Below, piece by piece: positions 8,864-18,409 of a stretch of 64,000 nt of DNA; position 1 is the first letter of the stretch; every line of letters starts with the position of its first letter. This stretch comes from CAZICM01 sp964537685. Its GTDB lineage: Bacteria; Myxococcota_A; Polyangia; Polyangiales; Polyangiaceae. A program made the position numbers and the translations under genes. The notes under the pieces were generated by a model. That model did not search any database and was not told the origin of the DNA. It saw only the letters and a program-made list of their open reading frames with translations. The stretch is from positions 79,970 through 143,969 of the forward strand of contig CAZICM010000022.1 of NCBI GenBank assembly GCA_964537685.1, written 5' to 3'.

Positions 8864-9721
8864 ATGTCCAACCTGCCCGGCCACGGCCTGGAACGGATGA
8901 GCCGCGATGTGACAGCGCGCGGCGTTCGGATGCGCGTTGTGGAGTGCGGCGAAGGCAACGGCCCCGCGGTGATACTGATTCACGACGTGCTTGTGAGCCA
9001 CATCTCGTTCGACGATGTGATCGAGGCGCTGGCGGAGCGATTTCATGTGATCGCGCCTGATTTACCGGGCTTTGGAGAGAGCGAGAAACCGAGCCCAACG
9101 CGCTATTCGTACGGCATTGAATCTGCGGCGGAAGCGATCGCGGATTTGATTGCGGCCTTTGGTGTAGGGCGCGCGCATTTGGTTGGTCATTCGATGGGCG
9201 CAGCGATCGCCCTCACGCTGGCGGCGAATCATCCCGAGCTTGTGCAGAGGCTGGTGCTGGAAGATGCGCTTTGTTATCCGGCGCCGAAAAAATTCCGGGA
9301 GCGCATCACGTTTGTGCCTATTTTGGGCGGGATTTTGTTTAAGCAGCTCTGGGGGCTGGGCATGTTCCGGGCGCAGCTTCGCGACGAAGCATCGAAGCCT
9401 TCCTCGGTGCATGCCGCAGAGCGGATCGACCTGCACTACAAGCTCTTCAACACACCATCCGCGCGCGAGAGCGCCCACGCGATGCTGCATGCCATTTCCG
9501 ACACGCGGGGCGTGGTCGCGCGAATCACACGGGTCACCGCACCCGCGCTTGTGGTGTGGGGCCGCGATGACAAGAAACAGCCTGTGGCGAATGCGGGGCG
9601 GCTCGTGCGCGAACTTCACAGCGCCAAGCTTGAGATCATGGACGCAGGGCATTTTCCGCACGAAGAGCGACCCGAACAATTTGCGGCCCTCGTGACGCAG
9701 TTTTTGGAGGGGCGGCGCTGA
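8864..9721 (+). CDS. Alpha/beta hydrolase
   Basis: A 285-residue cytoplasmic hydrolase of the alpha/beta fold. The oxyanion strand region is VILIHDVLVS (the usual HG becomes HD), the nucleophile elbow is VGHSMGAAIA (Ser near residue 110), the acid is likely in VVWGRDDKKQP and the catalytic His in GHFPHEERPEQ. The cap region lies between. The substrate cannot be told from sequence; esterase, lactonase or dehalogenase-like enzymes share this layout. The TGA overlaps the ATG of the next gene by one base, so it is coupled to the peptide-type ABC importer and may process an imported compound. A MerR-family gene is divergent upstream. Confidence 0.85.
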   Translation: MSNLPGHGLERMSRDVTARGVRMRVVECGEGNGPAVILIHDVLVSHISFDDVIEALAERFHVIAPDLPGFGESEKPSPTRYSYGIESAAEAIADLIAAFGVGRAHLVGHSMGAAIALTLAANHPELVQRLVLEDALCYPAPKKFRERITFVPILGGILFKQLWGLGMFRAQLRDEASKPSSVHAAERIDLHYKLFNTPSARESAHAMLHAISDTRGVVARITRVTAPALVVWGRDDKKQPVANAGRLVRELHSAKLEIMDAGHFPHEERPEQFAALVTQFLEGRR

Positions 9722-12333
9722 TGTGGAAGGCTCTTTTTCGCTCTCAAGCCTTTCAGCGATTTCGAAACAACCGCCCTGCTTATTGGGGCCTATGGCTTAC
9801 GCTGGCGCTTTTGCTCTTCGCAATCGCGGGGCCTGTTTTCGTTCCGCATAGCCCTTATACGAGCGACTTTTCGCTCTCGCGCGATATCTACGGCGCACCG
9901 CCCGGCCCTTCGTTTCACCATCCGCTGGGCACCGATATTTTGTTCCGCGATCTGCTTTCGCGGCTCGCTCATGGAACGAGGCTCTCGCTCTTTATCGCCA
10001 TCGCGGCCACGGCCTTAAGCACCGCCGTCGGCACATGCGCGGGACTCCTTTCGGGAATGAGCCATGGAACGAAGCTCTCCGCGCTCGACACGCTCTTGAT
10101 GCGGCTGGTGGACATTCTGCTTGCGCTTCCCTTCCTGCTCTTCGTAACGGCCGTCGGCGTGGCCACGCGAAGCTCGGACAGCACGACGATTCTGCTTGTG
10201 CTGGGGCTTTTGAGCTGGTCCGGAACAGCGAGGCTGGTGCGCGCCAAAACGCTTCAATTACGCACCTTGGACTTCATCACGGCATCGCGCGCATTGGGGG
10301 CGGGACCGCTGCATATCGCGTTCCGCCATGTCCTGCCCAATATCGCAACAACCCTCGCGCTGCTTGCCAGCACCAGTGTCGCTCAGATGATTCTGGCCGA
10401 AGCCGTGCTGAGCTACCTCACCGTCGGCGTACAAGCACCGCAGCCGTCGCTGGGCCGTATGCTGCATGAATCCGAGCATTATCTGGGCACGCGCCTATCC
10501 CTGGTGGCGGCGCCGGGCTTAATCATTCTGGCGGCTGTTATCGGCTGGAACCGCATCGGCGAAGGATTGCGCGATGCCTTCGATCCCCAGGGAACATCGC
10601 TTTCGCTACTGCCCAAGCGCCGAAGAATTCCCTTCGATGTCCTGCTCACAGGTGCGCTGATTCTGCTCGTCGTGGCGTCTCGTCCCAATCGCGTTGCGCC
10701 GCCTCAAGATGCCGGTTCTGGGCAAGCCGGAGAGAACTCACCTTTGCCGGGAGGCAAGCTTCATCTCGCGCTGAGTGTGAATGTGCGAAGGCTCGATCCG
10801 GCGCTGGCCTACGACGAAGCGGCCTTGGTGCTGGAAGAACTTTTGTATGCGCGTCTCGTTACATGGGACGAACACGCCAAGATTGTCCCCGATCTCGCCA
10901 AAGAAGTGCGCGTATCACCCGATGGCTTGGCGCTCACCTTTGAACTTCGCGAAGGACTGCGTTTTCACGATGGAACCGAGCTTCTTGCACAGGATGTAAA
11001 GCGTTCAATGGAGCGGGCGCTGCACCCCAAGAGCGCATGTCCGGCGGCCAGCAATTATTCATCGATCGAAGGCTTTGACGCCTTTCGCGAAGGCAAGGCC
11101 AAAGAACTTTCGGGCCTTCAAATCAAAGACGATCGCACGCTGCTCATTCAGCTCAGCCAACCCGACGCGACGTTTTTGCCGCTGCTCACCATGGCGTTCA
11201 TGGCGCCTGTATGCGCATCGGCCGGCGAATTCGCCGATGCCAAAAATCCTCCAAAACCCTGTGGAGCAGGCCCTTTTCAACTTGAAGCGTGGGAACCCGA
11301 TCGATCGATTCTATTCAAAAAACACCAGGGCTATCACATCCCGGGCAAACCCTATCTCGATGCCATTGAATGGTCGCTCAATGTCCGATGGAGCGCCCAG
11401 CGTTACAAATTCGATGGCGCGGATCTCGACTATACCCGCGAGCTTTCCAATACCGACGGCGCCCTCTACCGCGCCGATCCAGCGTGGACCCCTTACGCGC
11501 ATTGGTCACAAAAACTGGCTGTTTACGGGCTCTTCATGAACACGGAAATGGCGCCCTTTGACAACGTGCTCATGCGCCGCGCCGTATCTTTCGCACTCGA
11601 TCCATCGGTCCTGGAGAAGCTGAGTTCATCCCTTATCGCCACCGATCGCGTGCTTCCCGCTTCGCTTCCAGGTCCCGCGCGCACCACGCCCATGCGGGTC
11701 TTCGATCGGCAAAAGGCGCTCTCCCTGCTGGCCGAGGCAGGATATGCCTTCAATCCAGAGACGCGCCGGGGAGGCTATCCGCATCCCATCGAACTCGTCA
11801 CCGTGCCCGGCGGCCTAGAGCAACAAGTCGCCGAAGTCTTTCAAGAACAGCTTGCCCAGGTGGGGATTCGCGTCGAGCTGCGCCTCTTTAGCCATCCGGC
11901 GTATCTCGCCAATATCGCGCGCCGCAAAACGGTCCCGATGGGATTGTTTGGCTGGTATGCCGACTTCCCCGACGCCGCAAATTTCTTTGAGCCCACCCTG
12001 TCATCGAGCGCTATCGCCGATGAAGGCTCTCAAAACTACGCCTTCTTCTCCAATGCGGACTTCGATCGCCTGCTTCTAACAGCGCACCGCGAACCGAATC
12101 TTGAAAAGCGTTTTGCGCTCTACGAACAGGCCGAAATCATCGTGCGCGATCAGGCGCCATGGGTGCCGGCCTATACCGTCCGCTCCTTTGAAATTTGGCA
12201 GCCCTATGTCCGGGGATACGTTCCGCATCCCATTCTTCCCCAGCGTTTTCACGATGTGTGGCTCGCTCCGCAGATAAAAAACAACCGCACATCATCGCTG
12301 TCCACCCTCTTGCCCGCGCGGCCAACACCATGA
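9721..12333 (+). CDS. Fused ABC permease (OppC/DppC type) and substrate-binding protein
   Basis: An 870-residue fusion. Residues ~1-290 are a peptide-type permease: N-terminal membrane segment, the N-terminal OppC motif ending HPLGTDILFRDLLSR, several hydrophobic helices, and the ATPase-docking loop ASRALGAGPLHIAFRHVLPN near residues 187-206. An added hydrophobic segment (FDVLLTGALILLVVAS, about 305-320) follows, then a full family-5 substrate-binding domain from about residue 346 (LSVNVRRLDPALAYDE, LTFELREGLRFHDGTEL, KPCGAGPFQLEAWEPD). The extra helix would place the binding domain outside the membrane, so this gives a tethered receptor. It overlaps the hydrolase gene by one base and the second permease by four (ATGA). 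The import substrate is probably a peptide or similar, but is not predictable. Confidence 0.85.
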   Translation: MWKALFRSQAFQRFRNNRPAYWGLWLTLALLLFAIAGPVFVPHSPYTSDFSLSRDIYGAPPGPSFHHPLGTDILFRDLLSRLAHGTRLSLFIAIAATALSTAVGTCAGLLSGMSHGTKLSALDTLLMRLVDILLALPFLLFVTAVGVATRSSDSTTILLVLGLLSWSGTARLVRAKTLQLRTLDFITASRALGAGPLHIAFRHVLPNIATTLALLASTSVAQMILAEAVLSYLTVGVQAPQPSLGRMLHESEHYLGTRLSLVAAPGLIILAAVIGWNRIGEGLRDAFDPQGTSLSLLPKRRRIPFDVLLTGALILLVVASRPNRVAPPQDAGSGQAGENSPLPGGKLHLALSVNVRRLDPALAYDEAALVLEELLYARLVTWDEHAKIVPDLAKEVRVSPDGLALTFELREGLRFHDGTELLAQDVKRSMERALHPKSACPAASNYSSIEGFDAFREGKAKELSGLQIKDDRTLLIQLSQPDATFLPLLTMAFMAPVCASAGEFADAKNPPKPCGAGPFQLEAWEPDRSILFKKHQGYHIPGKPYLDAIEWSLNVRWSAQRYKFDGADLDYTRELSNTDGALYRADPAWTPYAHWSQKLAVYGLFMNTEMAPFDNVLMRRAVSFALDPSVLEKLSSSLIATDRVLPASLPGPARTTPMRVFDRQKALSLLAEAGYAFNPETRRGGYPHPIELVTVPGGLEQQVAEVFQEQLAQVGIRVELRLFSHPAYLANIARRKTVPMGLFGWYADFPDAANFFEPTLSSSAIADEGSQNYAFFSNADFDRLLLTAHREPNLEKRFALYEQAEIIVRDQAPWVPAYTVRSFEIWQPYVRGYVPHPILPQRFHDVWLAPQIKNNRTSSLSTLLPARPTP

Positions 12334-13367
12334 TCCGCGCCCTGCGTTATCTCTTCAAACGCCTTATTTGGGCGCTACTTGTCATCATCGGCGTCACATC
12401 TATTTCCTTTGTCATCGCCTATATGCTGCCCGGCGATCCGGCCCGCATGCTCGTCGGTCCTCACGCCGCAGCCGCCGATCTAGAACAGGCCCGCAAAATC
12501 TACGAACTCGATCGGCCGCTTTCGCACCAATACCTGCGCTATTGGAAGCGGCTTATCCATATCGCCCCGCCTTCAAACGACGCATCGGCCAAGACCGACC
12601 ACAAACACTGCGGCCCGCTTATATCCAGCCTTCATCTCGATCTGGGCTTTAGCTTCACCTACCACAAACCCGTCGTCGAACTGCTTAAGGCCAAGGCTCC
12701 CCGCTCGTTCGAACTCGCCTGCGCCGCCCTTCTCTTTCAGGCTTTTATCGGCATCGCGCTGGGCATCATCGCCGCCCATAAACGCAACACGCGCACCGAT
12801 GAAATCACCATGGGCATCACTTTGGTCGGCATCAGCGCACCCGCTTTTCTCATCGGCCTTTTGCTTCAATATCTCTTGGCCTACAAACTGTCGCTTCTGC
12901 CCTACGACGGCTATGGCAGCACGCCGGGAGAACAGCTCCGATCGCTTATCTTGCCCGCGCTCTCGCTGGGCATTTTTGGAAGCGCGCTCTATGCCCGGCT
13001 CACCCGCGACGAACTCGCCACTCAACTGCAGCAAGACTATGCGCGCACCGCCAAAGCCAAAGGAGCTTCGCGCCTCCGCGTGCTTATCGTCCATGCGCTG
13101 CGCAATGCGCTCGTCCCCCTCTTTACACTGATGACACTCGAATTGGGCACACTCATCGGAGGAGCCGTCGTCACCGAATCCCTCTTCCGCTGGCCTGGGC
13201 TCGGACAACTCAGCGTCACCGCCCTGCTCGAACGCGATGGCCCGGTCATTGTCGGCACGGTGTTGTTTGGATCGCTCGCCGTCGTGCTTTCGACGCTGCT
13301 TCTCGATGTGATGTATTGGGTCTTGGATCCCAGGCTGCGGCGAAGCGATGTGCCAAAGCAACGCTAG
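12330..13367 (+). CDS. ABC transporter permease, OppB/DppB type
   Basis: A 345-residue inner-membrane permease. It opens with MIRALRYLFKRLIWALLVII and the typical FVIAYMLPGDPARM, followed by about six membrane helices. The ATPase-docking loop AKAKGASRLRVLIVHALRN lies near residue 250. ATG 12330 overlaps the TGA of the preceding fused permease (ATGA), so the two would form the heterodimeric channel. A longer in-frame extension upstream is overlap with the previous gene. Neither OppD nor OppF ATPase genes are found in this window, so the energy subunits must be encoded elsewhere if the transporter works. Convergent with the REC-DUF4388 gene 10 bases away. Confidence 0.9.
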   Translation: MIRALRYLFKRLIWALLVIIGVTSISFVIAYMLPGDPARMLVGPHAAAADLEQARKIYELDRPLSHQYLRYWKRLIHIAPPSNDASAKTDHKHCGPLISSLHLDLGFSFTYHKPVVELLKAKAPRSFELACAALLFQAFIGIALGIIAAHKRNTRTDEITMGITLVGISAPAFLIGLLLQYLLAYKLSLLPYDGYGSTPGEQLRSLILPALSLGIFGSALYARLTRDELATQLQQDYARTAKAKGASRLRVLIVHALRNALVPLFTLMTLELGTLIGGAVVTESLFRWPGLGQLSVTALLERDGPVIVGTVLFGSLAVVLSTLLLDVMYWVLDPRLRRSDVPKQR

Positions 13368-13377
13368 CGGACGCGCA

Positions 13378-15693
13378 TCAATTGGAGAGCGCTTGACATT
13401 CGGCGCCCAGCGGTGAATCCGGCGACGCAAGCTCCGCGCATTTTCGAAACGAAGCCTTTCCGCCCCGGCCTGCCGCCTGTTCTGCCGCACCCCTCAAATG
13501 CCACGCGGCTGCGCTTCCAGGCGACTGCGCCGTGTACTGCTGAGCCAATTGCACCGCGCGGTTTACCTGCCCTTGTTCAAGCGCTCGCATAATCCGCACA
13601 TTCATGGGAAGCGCAGGATCGTCACCGGGCGCCGATGCTGTTGCTGAACTTGCGGCAGACGCCGAAGCCGCCGGCGCTGAACCGGATGGGCTTCCCGAGG
13701 GCGGCGATGAAGGAGCCGGCGGGATTGGAGACGAAACACTCACCGAAACAGCAGGCGCAGGCCCTTCTCCCCCTGTCGCCGCACTCTTGGGCTCGCTTGG
13801 ACCACGCGGGATTTCGGCGGGCTTGAACGGCGCCGAAGCGGCTCCCTTTGCACTCGCTGAACCCGGCACAAATGCCTGCTCGCGCCCCCGATCGCCGCTC
13901 AGCAGCGCAATCACACTGCCACCCAGCACAGCGCCCAGCACCACGCCAATCACCGTGCGCCGCACTTTTTCCTGAGGCGTTACCTTGCGCCGTTTTGGCC
14001 TGTTCAGCCCTGGAATATCGCTTTCTGTAAAGGAGCTCGGCCCCTCGCTCACAGGTGCCGTTTCCGCCGGTGCCTTCACCTCTTCGGCCTCGGCCGAAAG
14101 CTCCACCGGCTTGGAAAGCCCTTCTCCCTCGCTTGTTCTATCCCCGTCCGCCTTCTGTTCCAGAGCCTCCGCCGACGGCGCCTCCACCCGGACAGGCTCT
14201 GCCCGCCTCGCCACCGGTGCCTCTTCTTCCTCGGGCTCCCCGGGTCCCTGGGCCTCAGAAGGCGAAGAACGCACCGCTTGAGGCGGCTCGGACGGCTCTG
14301 GGTCTTCGGTGACATGCGCCGTCCAATCCTGCCCAGAATCGCTGAACTCGGGCGGGGGAGGAAGCGCCGCCTTTTCAACGCCCGGCTGACCCAGCCATCC
14401 ATCCCGAGCCGTTGTCGGCGTATGCGTACCCGACGAAGGCGAAAGCGCACCCGCCGAAGGCGCTTCCGAACGCGCTCCCTCACCGTAGAGCGGCGTCTTG
14501 GGAGGCGGCGTTGGAGGGGCCTCTTCGCCGGCCTGAGCCCCTCGAAGCGAAACCCGCGCAGGGTCCGCGAACGGCGGAACACTCGCCCGAGCGGGCACCA
14601 TCGGCTCCAGCGTTTCGAGCAGCGCAACCCCTGCTTTTCGAAGCTCGGAACGCTGCGAAGGCACAATCACATCGGGGAAATGCCTGCTTTCCCCTGGCAA
14701 CATCGTATCGCCGAAATCGTCGCCGCCCTCGGCGTGTTCCTGCTCCACGGGAACCAGAAGGCCCTCGAAATACAGCTTCGAAATGGTTGACAGCGTGGAC
14801 AAGTCTTCAAACGGCGATGCATCGACCACCTGCATCGCGGTTCTCTTCCCATCGAATAGCTTTAGAATTCCATTTAATTCATCAGGAATTTCATTTAATC
14901 GCGACAGCAGCGCATTGGTATCGACATCAAATACAGTCGTTAAGGGCGGCAATACTTCGAGCAGTTTTCCCCACTCATCGACACGCCGCATACCTTCCAT
15001 CAGAAGGCCCTGCGTCGATGTCTCGATCATATCGGGATTATCGACCTTGCCGAACTCAACCTCGAAGTTGCCATCGCCCAGCAAAAGCGTTCGGTAGACG
15101 GCTTCTTCGCCGACCAAATTGCTATAGGAAGCATCGACGATTTTGCCATCCCGGAAATAAATATGGGATTCGCCCGACTCGTAAAAAATATGCACGATGC
15201 CGCTCTTGCGGCTCACTTCAAAGGTCTGAATCAAATCGACCACACCCATATCGGCGAGCGAACCCGCAAAACGGGTGCGCCCCGTGGTCGACATCTGCCG
15301 CGTTACAAAACCTTCGCGCGCGCGCCTCGCCAACAGCAAATTCACACGGGCGATGAGCTCCCGCACAAAAATAGGCTTGGTTAAATAATCTTCGACCCCA
15401 AGCTCCAAACCGCGGATTTTGTCTTCAACCGATTTTTGACTCGTTAAAAATACAATCGGAATGCCAGCCCACTCGGGCCGATCTTTCAGCATACGCACCA
15501 GCGTGTATCCATCCAAATTGGGCAAGCGCGTATCGGTCAGCACCAAATCAGGCGGAGACAGCTCAATCTTTGAAAGCGCATCCTCGCCGTCTTTGGCAGT
15601 CGTCACGCTATAGCCTGCTTTCTTCAGGCTTACTTCCAGAACCCGGAGACTTCTTGGGTCTGCGTCAACGAGGAGGAGCTGTTGCTTGGCCAC
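13378..15693 (-). CDS. Response regulator receiver protein with DUF4388 and C-terminal membrane/TPR-like part
   Basis: A protein of about 771 residues. The N-terminal receiver domain has acidic residues in LLVDADPR, the phosphoacceptor Asp54 in VLTDTRLPNLDG, LTSQ and the switch Lys in LTKPIFVREL. A DUF4388 region follows (FAGSLADMGVVDLIQTFEVS, IYFRDGKIVDA, LLLGDGNFEVEFG). Residues ~350-600 are disordered, rich in Pro, Glu and Ala. A membrane helix (TVIGVVLGAVLGGSVIALL) precedes an Ala/Ser/Pro linker and a short TPR-like end (ALEQGQVNRAVQLAQQYTAQ). This points to phosphorelay-controlled signalling at the membrane. GTG 15693 gives the usual compact receiver start; TTG 15714 is an alternative. 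Confidence 0.8.
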   Translation of the reverse strand: MAKQQLLLVDADPRSLRVLEVSLKKAGYSVTTAKDGEDALSKIELSPPDLVLTDTRLPNLDGYTLVRMLKDRPEWAGIPIVFLTSQKSVEDKIRGLELGVEDYLTKPIFVRELIARVNLLLARRAREGFVTRQMSTTGRTRFAGSLADMGVVDLIQTFEVSRKSGIVHIFYESGESHIYFRDGKIVDASYSNLVGEEAVYRTLLLGDGNFEVEFGKVDNPDMIETSTQGLLMEGMRRVDEWGKLLEVLPPLTTVFDVDTNALLSRLNEIPDELNGILKLFDGKRTAMQVVDASPFEDLSTLSTISKLYFEGLLVPVEQEHAEGGDDFGDTMLPGESRHFPDVIVPSQRSELRKAGVALLETLEPMVPARASVPPFADPARVSLRGAQAGEEAPPTPPPKTPLYGEGARSEAPSAGALSPSSGTHTPTTARDGWLGQPGVEKAALPPPPEFSDSGQDWTAHVTEDPEPSEPPQAVRSSPSEAQGPGEPEEEEAPVARRAEPVRVEAPSAEALEQKADGDRTSEGEGLSKPVELSAEAEEVKAPAETAPVSEGPSSFTESDIPGLNRPKRRKVTPQEKVRRTVIGVVLGAVLGGSVIALLSGDRGREQAFVPGSASAKGAASAPFKPAEIPRGPSEPKSAATGGEGPAPAVSVSVSSPIPPAPSSPPSGSPSGSAPAASASAASSATASAPGDDPALPMNVRIMRALEQGQVNRAVQLAQQYTAQSPGSAAAWHLRGAAEQAAGRGGKASFRKCAELASPDSPLGAECQALSN

Positions 15694-15747
15694 TGGAACT
15701 AAAAGTCCGCTCAATACTGCTGAAACGTGAGCTCAGTGAATACCACA

Positions 15748-15790
15748 AAACGGCGAGCGCCGCCCAATTTCTGGACGGCGCTTCGAATAT
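15748..15790 (-). terminator. Possible intrinsic terminator of the SPFH gene
   Basis: On the minus strand, AGCGCCG (15782-15776) pairs with CGGCGCT (15762-15756). The stem is followed by CGCCGTTTTG, a short T-run. It lies about 30 bases after the SPFH stop codon at 15813. The T-tract is weak, hence moderate confidence. Confidence 0.45.
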
Positions 15791-15812
15791 TGTCTCAATT
15801 CAAGTGGATGGT

Positions 15813-17012
15813 TCAGATCTCTTCAAGAATCTTGTTGCGCCGGGCGTTGAACTCCTCTTCGGAAATCAGCCCTTTGCTCTTGAGATTGGCGAGTTTTTCA
15901 AGGCGGGCTTCGACGCTGTTGGCATCGCCCGCAGGAGCTGCAGGCGCCGCAGCCGCAGGAGCAGCCGCCGCAGGAGCTCCCGGCGCTTGTCCCGGCGCAT
16001 ATCCGGGCTGCTGATGCTGAGGCACAAATTGAGGTCCGGGCTGGTGATAAGCGGGATTCATCATCTGCGCCATCCCAACACCCAGCGCCGCCTGCGCGCC
16101 AAGCTGAGCCACACCCGTATTACCGCCGCCCTTGGCCATGCCTTCGCCCGCGCCCATCATCGCCTGGCCCATCGCGTAATTCTGATAGTTCCCGGCGAGC
16201 TGCTGAACATAACGCGCATCCTGGCCGAACTTCTGATCCAGCTCGAACTGCTTGGCCCTCGTCGTATCCGCCGCAATACCCACGCCGCGCCGCGCTTCCG
16301 CGCGAGCCTTGTTCGCCTCGCGCAACAGCTTTTGATCTTCGGCGCTGAAGTTAATGTTGAAGTTGCCAAGCTGCAGAATCTTTACGCCGATCTCATCCAA
16401 GTTTGGCGCGCTCTGCTGAATACGGCCGGCGATGTCATTGGTCATGCCGCCCAAATTCAGAAGGCTCTTGCCCTGCTGAGCGCAAAGCTGACCGATAACG
16501 GTCTTTACGCTCATAAAGAACAAGCCTTTGATCCAGCTTAAAATCGTGTCGTTGTCGCCCGCGCCCGCGGCTTGGCCGTGGTAGCCGATAACAAAGCGGA
16601 CAGGATCGATCACCACCAGCGAGAACTCACCGAAGATGCGCGGCGTCACGAACTCGTAGAGGAGAGGATCTTCCATCGACTCGAGCGGCCCGCCGAAGGG
16701 GACGCCACGAATAGGCTGCATCTTCACGAAGAACACCTCGGCGATAAACACATCGCCTCCGGTGAACTTGTTCACCAAGTTATTGAGAAACGGAATGTTC
16801 TGCGTTTGAAGCGTGTGGCGCCCCGGAGGAAGATGACCGACATAGCGGCCATCCTTGAAAAACACCGCGCACTCATCGCTGTCGACCGTGAGCTGTGACC
16901 AGAAGGGGATATTCTGATCCGGGTGTTTATAGACAATCAGGTGCTTAACGTTGTCCGGACGCGCGATCATCATTTCGCGCACGCCACCCTTAACAAAATC
17001 GAAGATCCCCAT
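15813..17012 (-). CDS. SPFH-domain protein with C-terminal SHOCT motif
   Basis: A 399-residue protein like the YdjI 'virion core' branch of the SPFH (stomatin/prohibitin/flotillin) superfamily. It opens with MGIFDFVKGGVREMMIARPD, contains DECAVFFKDGRYVGHLPPGRHTL, EVFFVK and EFSLVVIDPVRFVI, and has a helical stretch near residues 225-260. A Gly/Gln/Pro/Ala-rich region follows, and the end (VEARLEKLANLKSKGLISEE) is a SHOCT motif. Such proteins form membrane-associated oligomers in envelope-stress settings. GGGAG lies before the ATG at 17012. A nested inverted repeat upstream may regulate it or the divergent gene. Confidence 0.85.
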   Translation of the reverse strand: MGIFDFVKGGVREMMIARPDNVKHLIVYKHPDQNIPFWSQLTVDSDECAVFFKDGRYVGHLPPGRHTLQTQNIPFLNNLVNKFTGGDVFIAEVFFVKMQPIRGVPFGGPLESMEDPLLYEFVTPRIFGEFSLVVIDPVRFVIGYHGQAAGAGDNDTILSWIKGLFFMSVKTVIGQLCAQQGKSLLNLGGMTNDIAGRIQQSAPNLDEIGVKILQLGNFNINFSAEDQKLLREANKARAEARRGVGIAADTTRAKQFELDQKFGQDARYVQQLAGNYQNYAMGQAMMGAGEGMAKGGGNTGVAQLGAQAALGVGMAQMMNPAYHQPGPQFVPQHQQPGYAPGQAPGAPAAAAPAAAAPAAPAGDANSVEARLEKLANLKSKGLISEEEFNARRNKILEEI

Positions 17013-17059
17013 CTCGCTCCCTCATTCCTTCTAGTTTCTAGCCGAAACTAAGTTGAGCC

Positions 17060-17152
17060 GCCGTATTCCTTTGCGATTCCTTTGCGTTTTTTACGCAATT
17101 TTTCGCATGGCTCTGGCTCAAGGCCCGACCTTCCGGGCCTTGGGAATACGGC
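17060..17152. repeat. Nested inverted repeat in a divergent intergenic region
   Basis: An outer pair, GCCGTATTCC (17060-17069) and GGAATACGGC (17143-17152), encloses an inner perfect 9-bp hairpin, CAAGGCCCG (17119-17127) and CGGGCCTTG (17134-17142). The two right arms meet at 17142/17143, while 49 bases rich in T and containing GCGTTTTTTACGC separate the left arms. It lies between the SPFH gene and the helical-repeat gene. No T-tract suits a terminator. It may be a protein-binding site or leader RNA. Confidence 0.5.
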
Positions 17153-17262
17153 GAGCCAAAACATAGTGCCAGAGTTTTTGATCAGCAATGGCTAAGGCTT
17201 GCGATTTTTATTTTCCGGGCCCGCTGTTCGCTTAAAGCCCTATAGATTTCGAATAACTCTTC

Positions 17263-18387
17263 ATGTCTTCCCCCTTCACTATCGATATTTCAAGCCTACC
17301 CGCACCCGCTCAAAAGATTCTTTCGCCACAAGCCCCGCCCAAACTCAAGGAAATGGCGGCCAAAGGCATTGCGCCGGGCCTCAAGCCCGCGGATGCGCTG
17401 GGTGTGCTTGTTCTGCTGCGCGAAAGCGATACCAAAGAGCTCGCCGGTACCGCCGCCCATACCTTAAGCGCTCTTCCCGAGCAGTTGCTTTCGGGAGCGC
17501 TTGCGTCCGATCTGCATCCCGCTGTTATCGATGCGCTGGCCAGGCTGTATCCCGACCGTTTGGATCTTCAAGAAAAGCTGCTCCGGATGCCCCGCATCAG
17601 CGAGCAAACCGTGCTTTTTCTCGCCCAGACCGCCAATGAAGCCCTTAGCGAACTCATCGCCGTCAATGAAGAACGCCTGCTGGCTTATCCGGCGATTATC
17701 GAAAAACTCTACATGAACAAACACACGCGCTCGTCCACGGCCGATCGGATGATCGATCTGGCGGCGCGCAATCATATCGAACTCGCAGGATTGCCCGCAT
17801 TTAAAGAAGCCTGCGCCGCGCTCGAAGGAGAGCCGATTATGGAGCCCTCCGACGAACCCTTGCCCGACGATGTTTTGTTTCAGGAAACGCAGCAGATTGC
17901 CGAGCAGCTTTCGAGTCACCCCGAGGAAGACACCCACACCGAAACCCCCGAAGGCAAAGAAGTCGTGAAGGAAAAATTCCTTCCGCTTTACCGGCGAATC
18001 GCGATGATGACCGTAAGCCAAAAAGTGCGGCGCGCGATTTTGGGCACAAAAGAAGAGCGAATGCTCTTAATCCGCGACTCCAACCGCATTGTGGCTTCAT
18101 CGGCCGCGCGCAGCCCGCTCATGCAAGAACCCGAAGTCGTGCTGCTCACGCGCAACCGCAATATCTCGGATGAAGTGCTGCGGATCATCGCGATGACGCC
18201 CGAATGGCTGAAGAGCTATCCGATCAAAAAAAACCTGGTCGAGAATCCCAAAACACCGCCCGCCCTCGCGACGCGCCTTGTTACCCAGCTTCGCGAAAGC
18301 GATTTAAAGCACGTTGCAAAAAGCAAAAACGTAACCGATGCCGTTCAAGAAGCGGCGCGCAGGCATTTAAATCGGCGCTCCACATGA
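17263..18387 (+). CDS. Helical-repeat protein of unknown function (DUF2336/HEAT-like)
   Basis: A 374-residue cytoplasmic protein made almost wholly of short paired helices with repeated Ala/Leu spacing, for example PADALGVLVLLRESDTKELA, HTLSALPEQLLSGAL, HPAVIDALARLYPDRLDL and ISEQTVLFLAQTANEAL. Residues ~195-240 form an acidic break (EETQ, PEEDTHTETPEGKEV), and repeats resume with AILGTKEERMLLIRDSNRIV and EVVLLTRNRNISDEVLRII. This fits a scaffold with HEAT-like repeats; no catalytic residues stand out. The next gene (NikR-like) begins 22 bases downstream on the same strand, so co-transcription is likely. Confidence 0.6.
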   Translation: MSSPFTIDISSLPAPAQKILSPQAPPKLKEMAAKGIAPGLKPADALGVLVLLRESDTKELAGTAAHTLSALPEQLLSGALASDLHPAVIDALARLYPDRLDLQEKLLRMPRISEQTVLFLAQTANEALSELIAVNEERLLAYPAIIEKLYMNKHTRSSTADRMIDLAARNHIELAGLPAFKEACAALEGEPIMEPSDEPLPDDVLFQETQQIAEQLSSHPEEDTHTETPEGKEVVKEKFLPLYRRIAMMTVSQKVRRAILGTKEERMLLIRDSNRIVASSAARSPLMQEPEVVLLTRNRNISDEVLRIIAMTPEWLKSYPIKKNLVENPKTPPALATRLVTQLRESDLKHVAKSKNVTDAVQEAARRHLNRRST

Positions 18388-18409
18388 TTCTTGTTAGCCT
18401 GGCCCGCCG

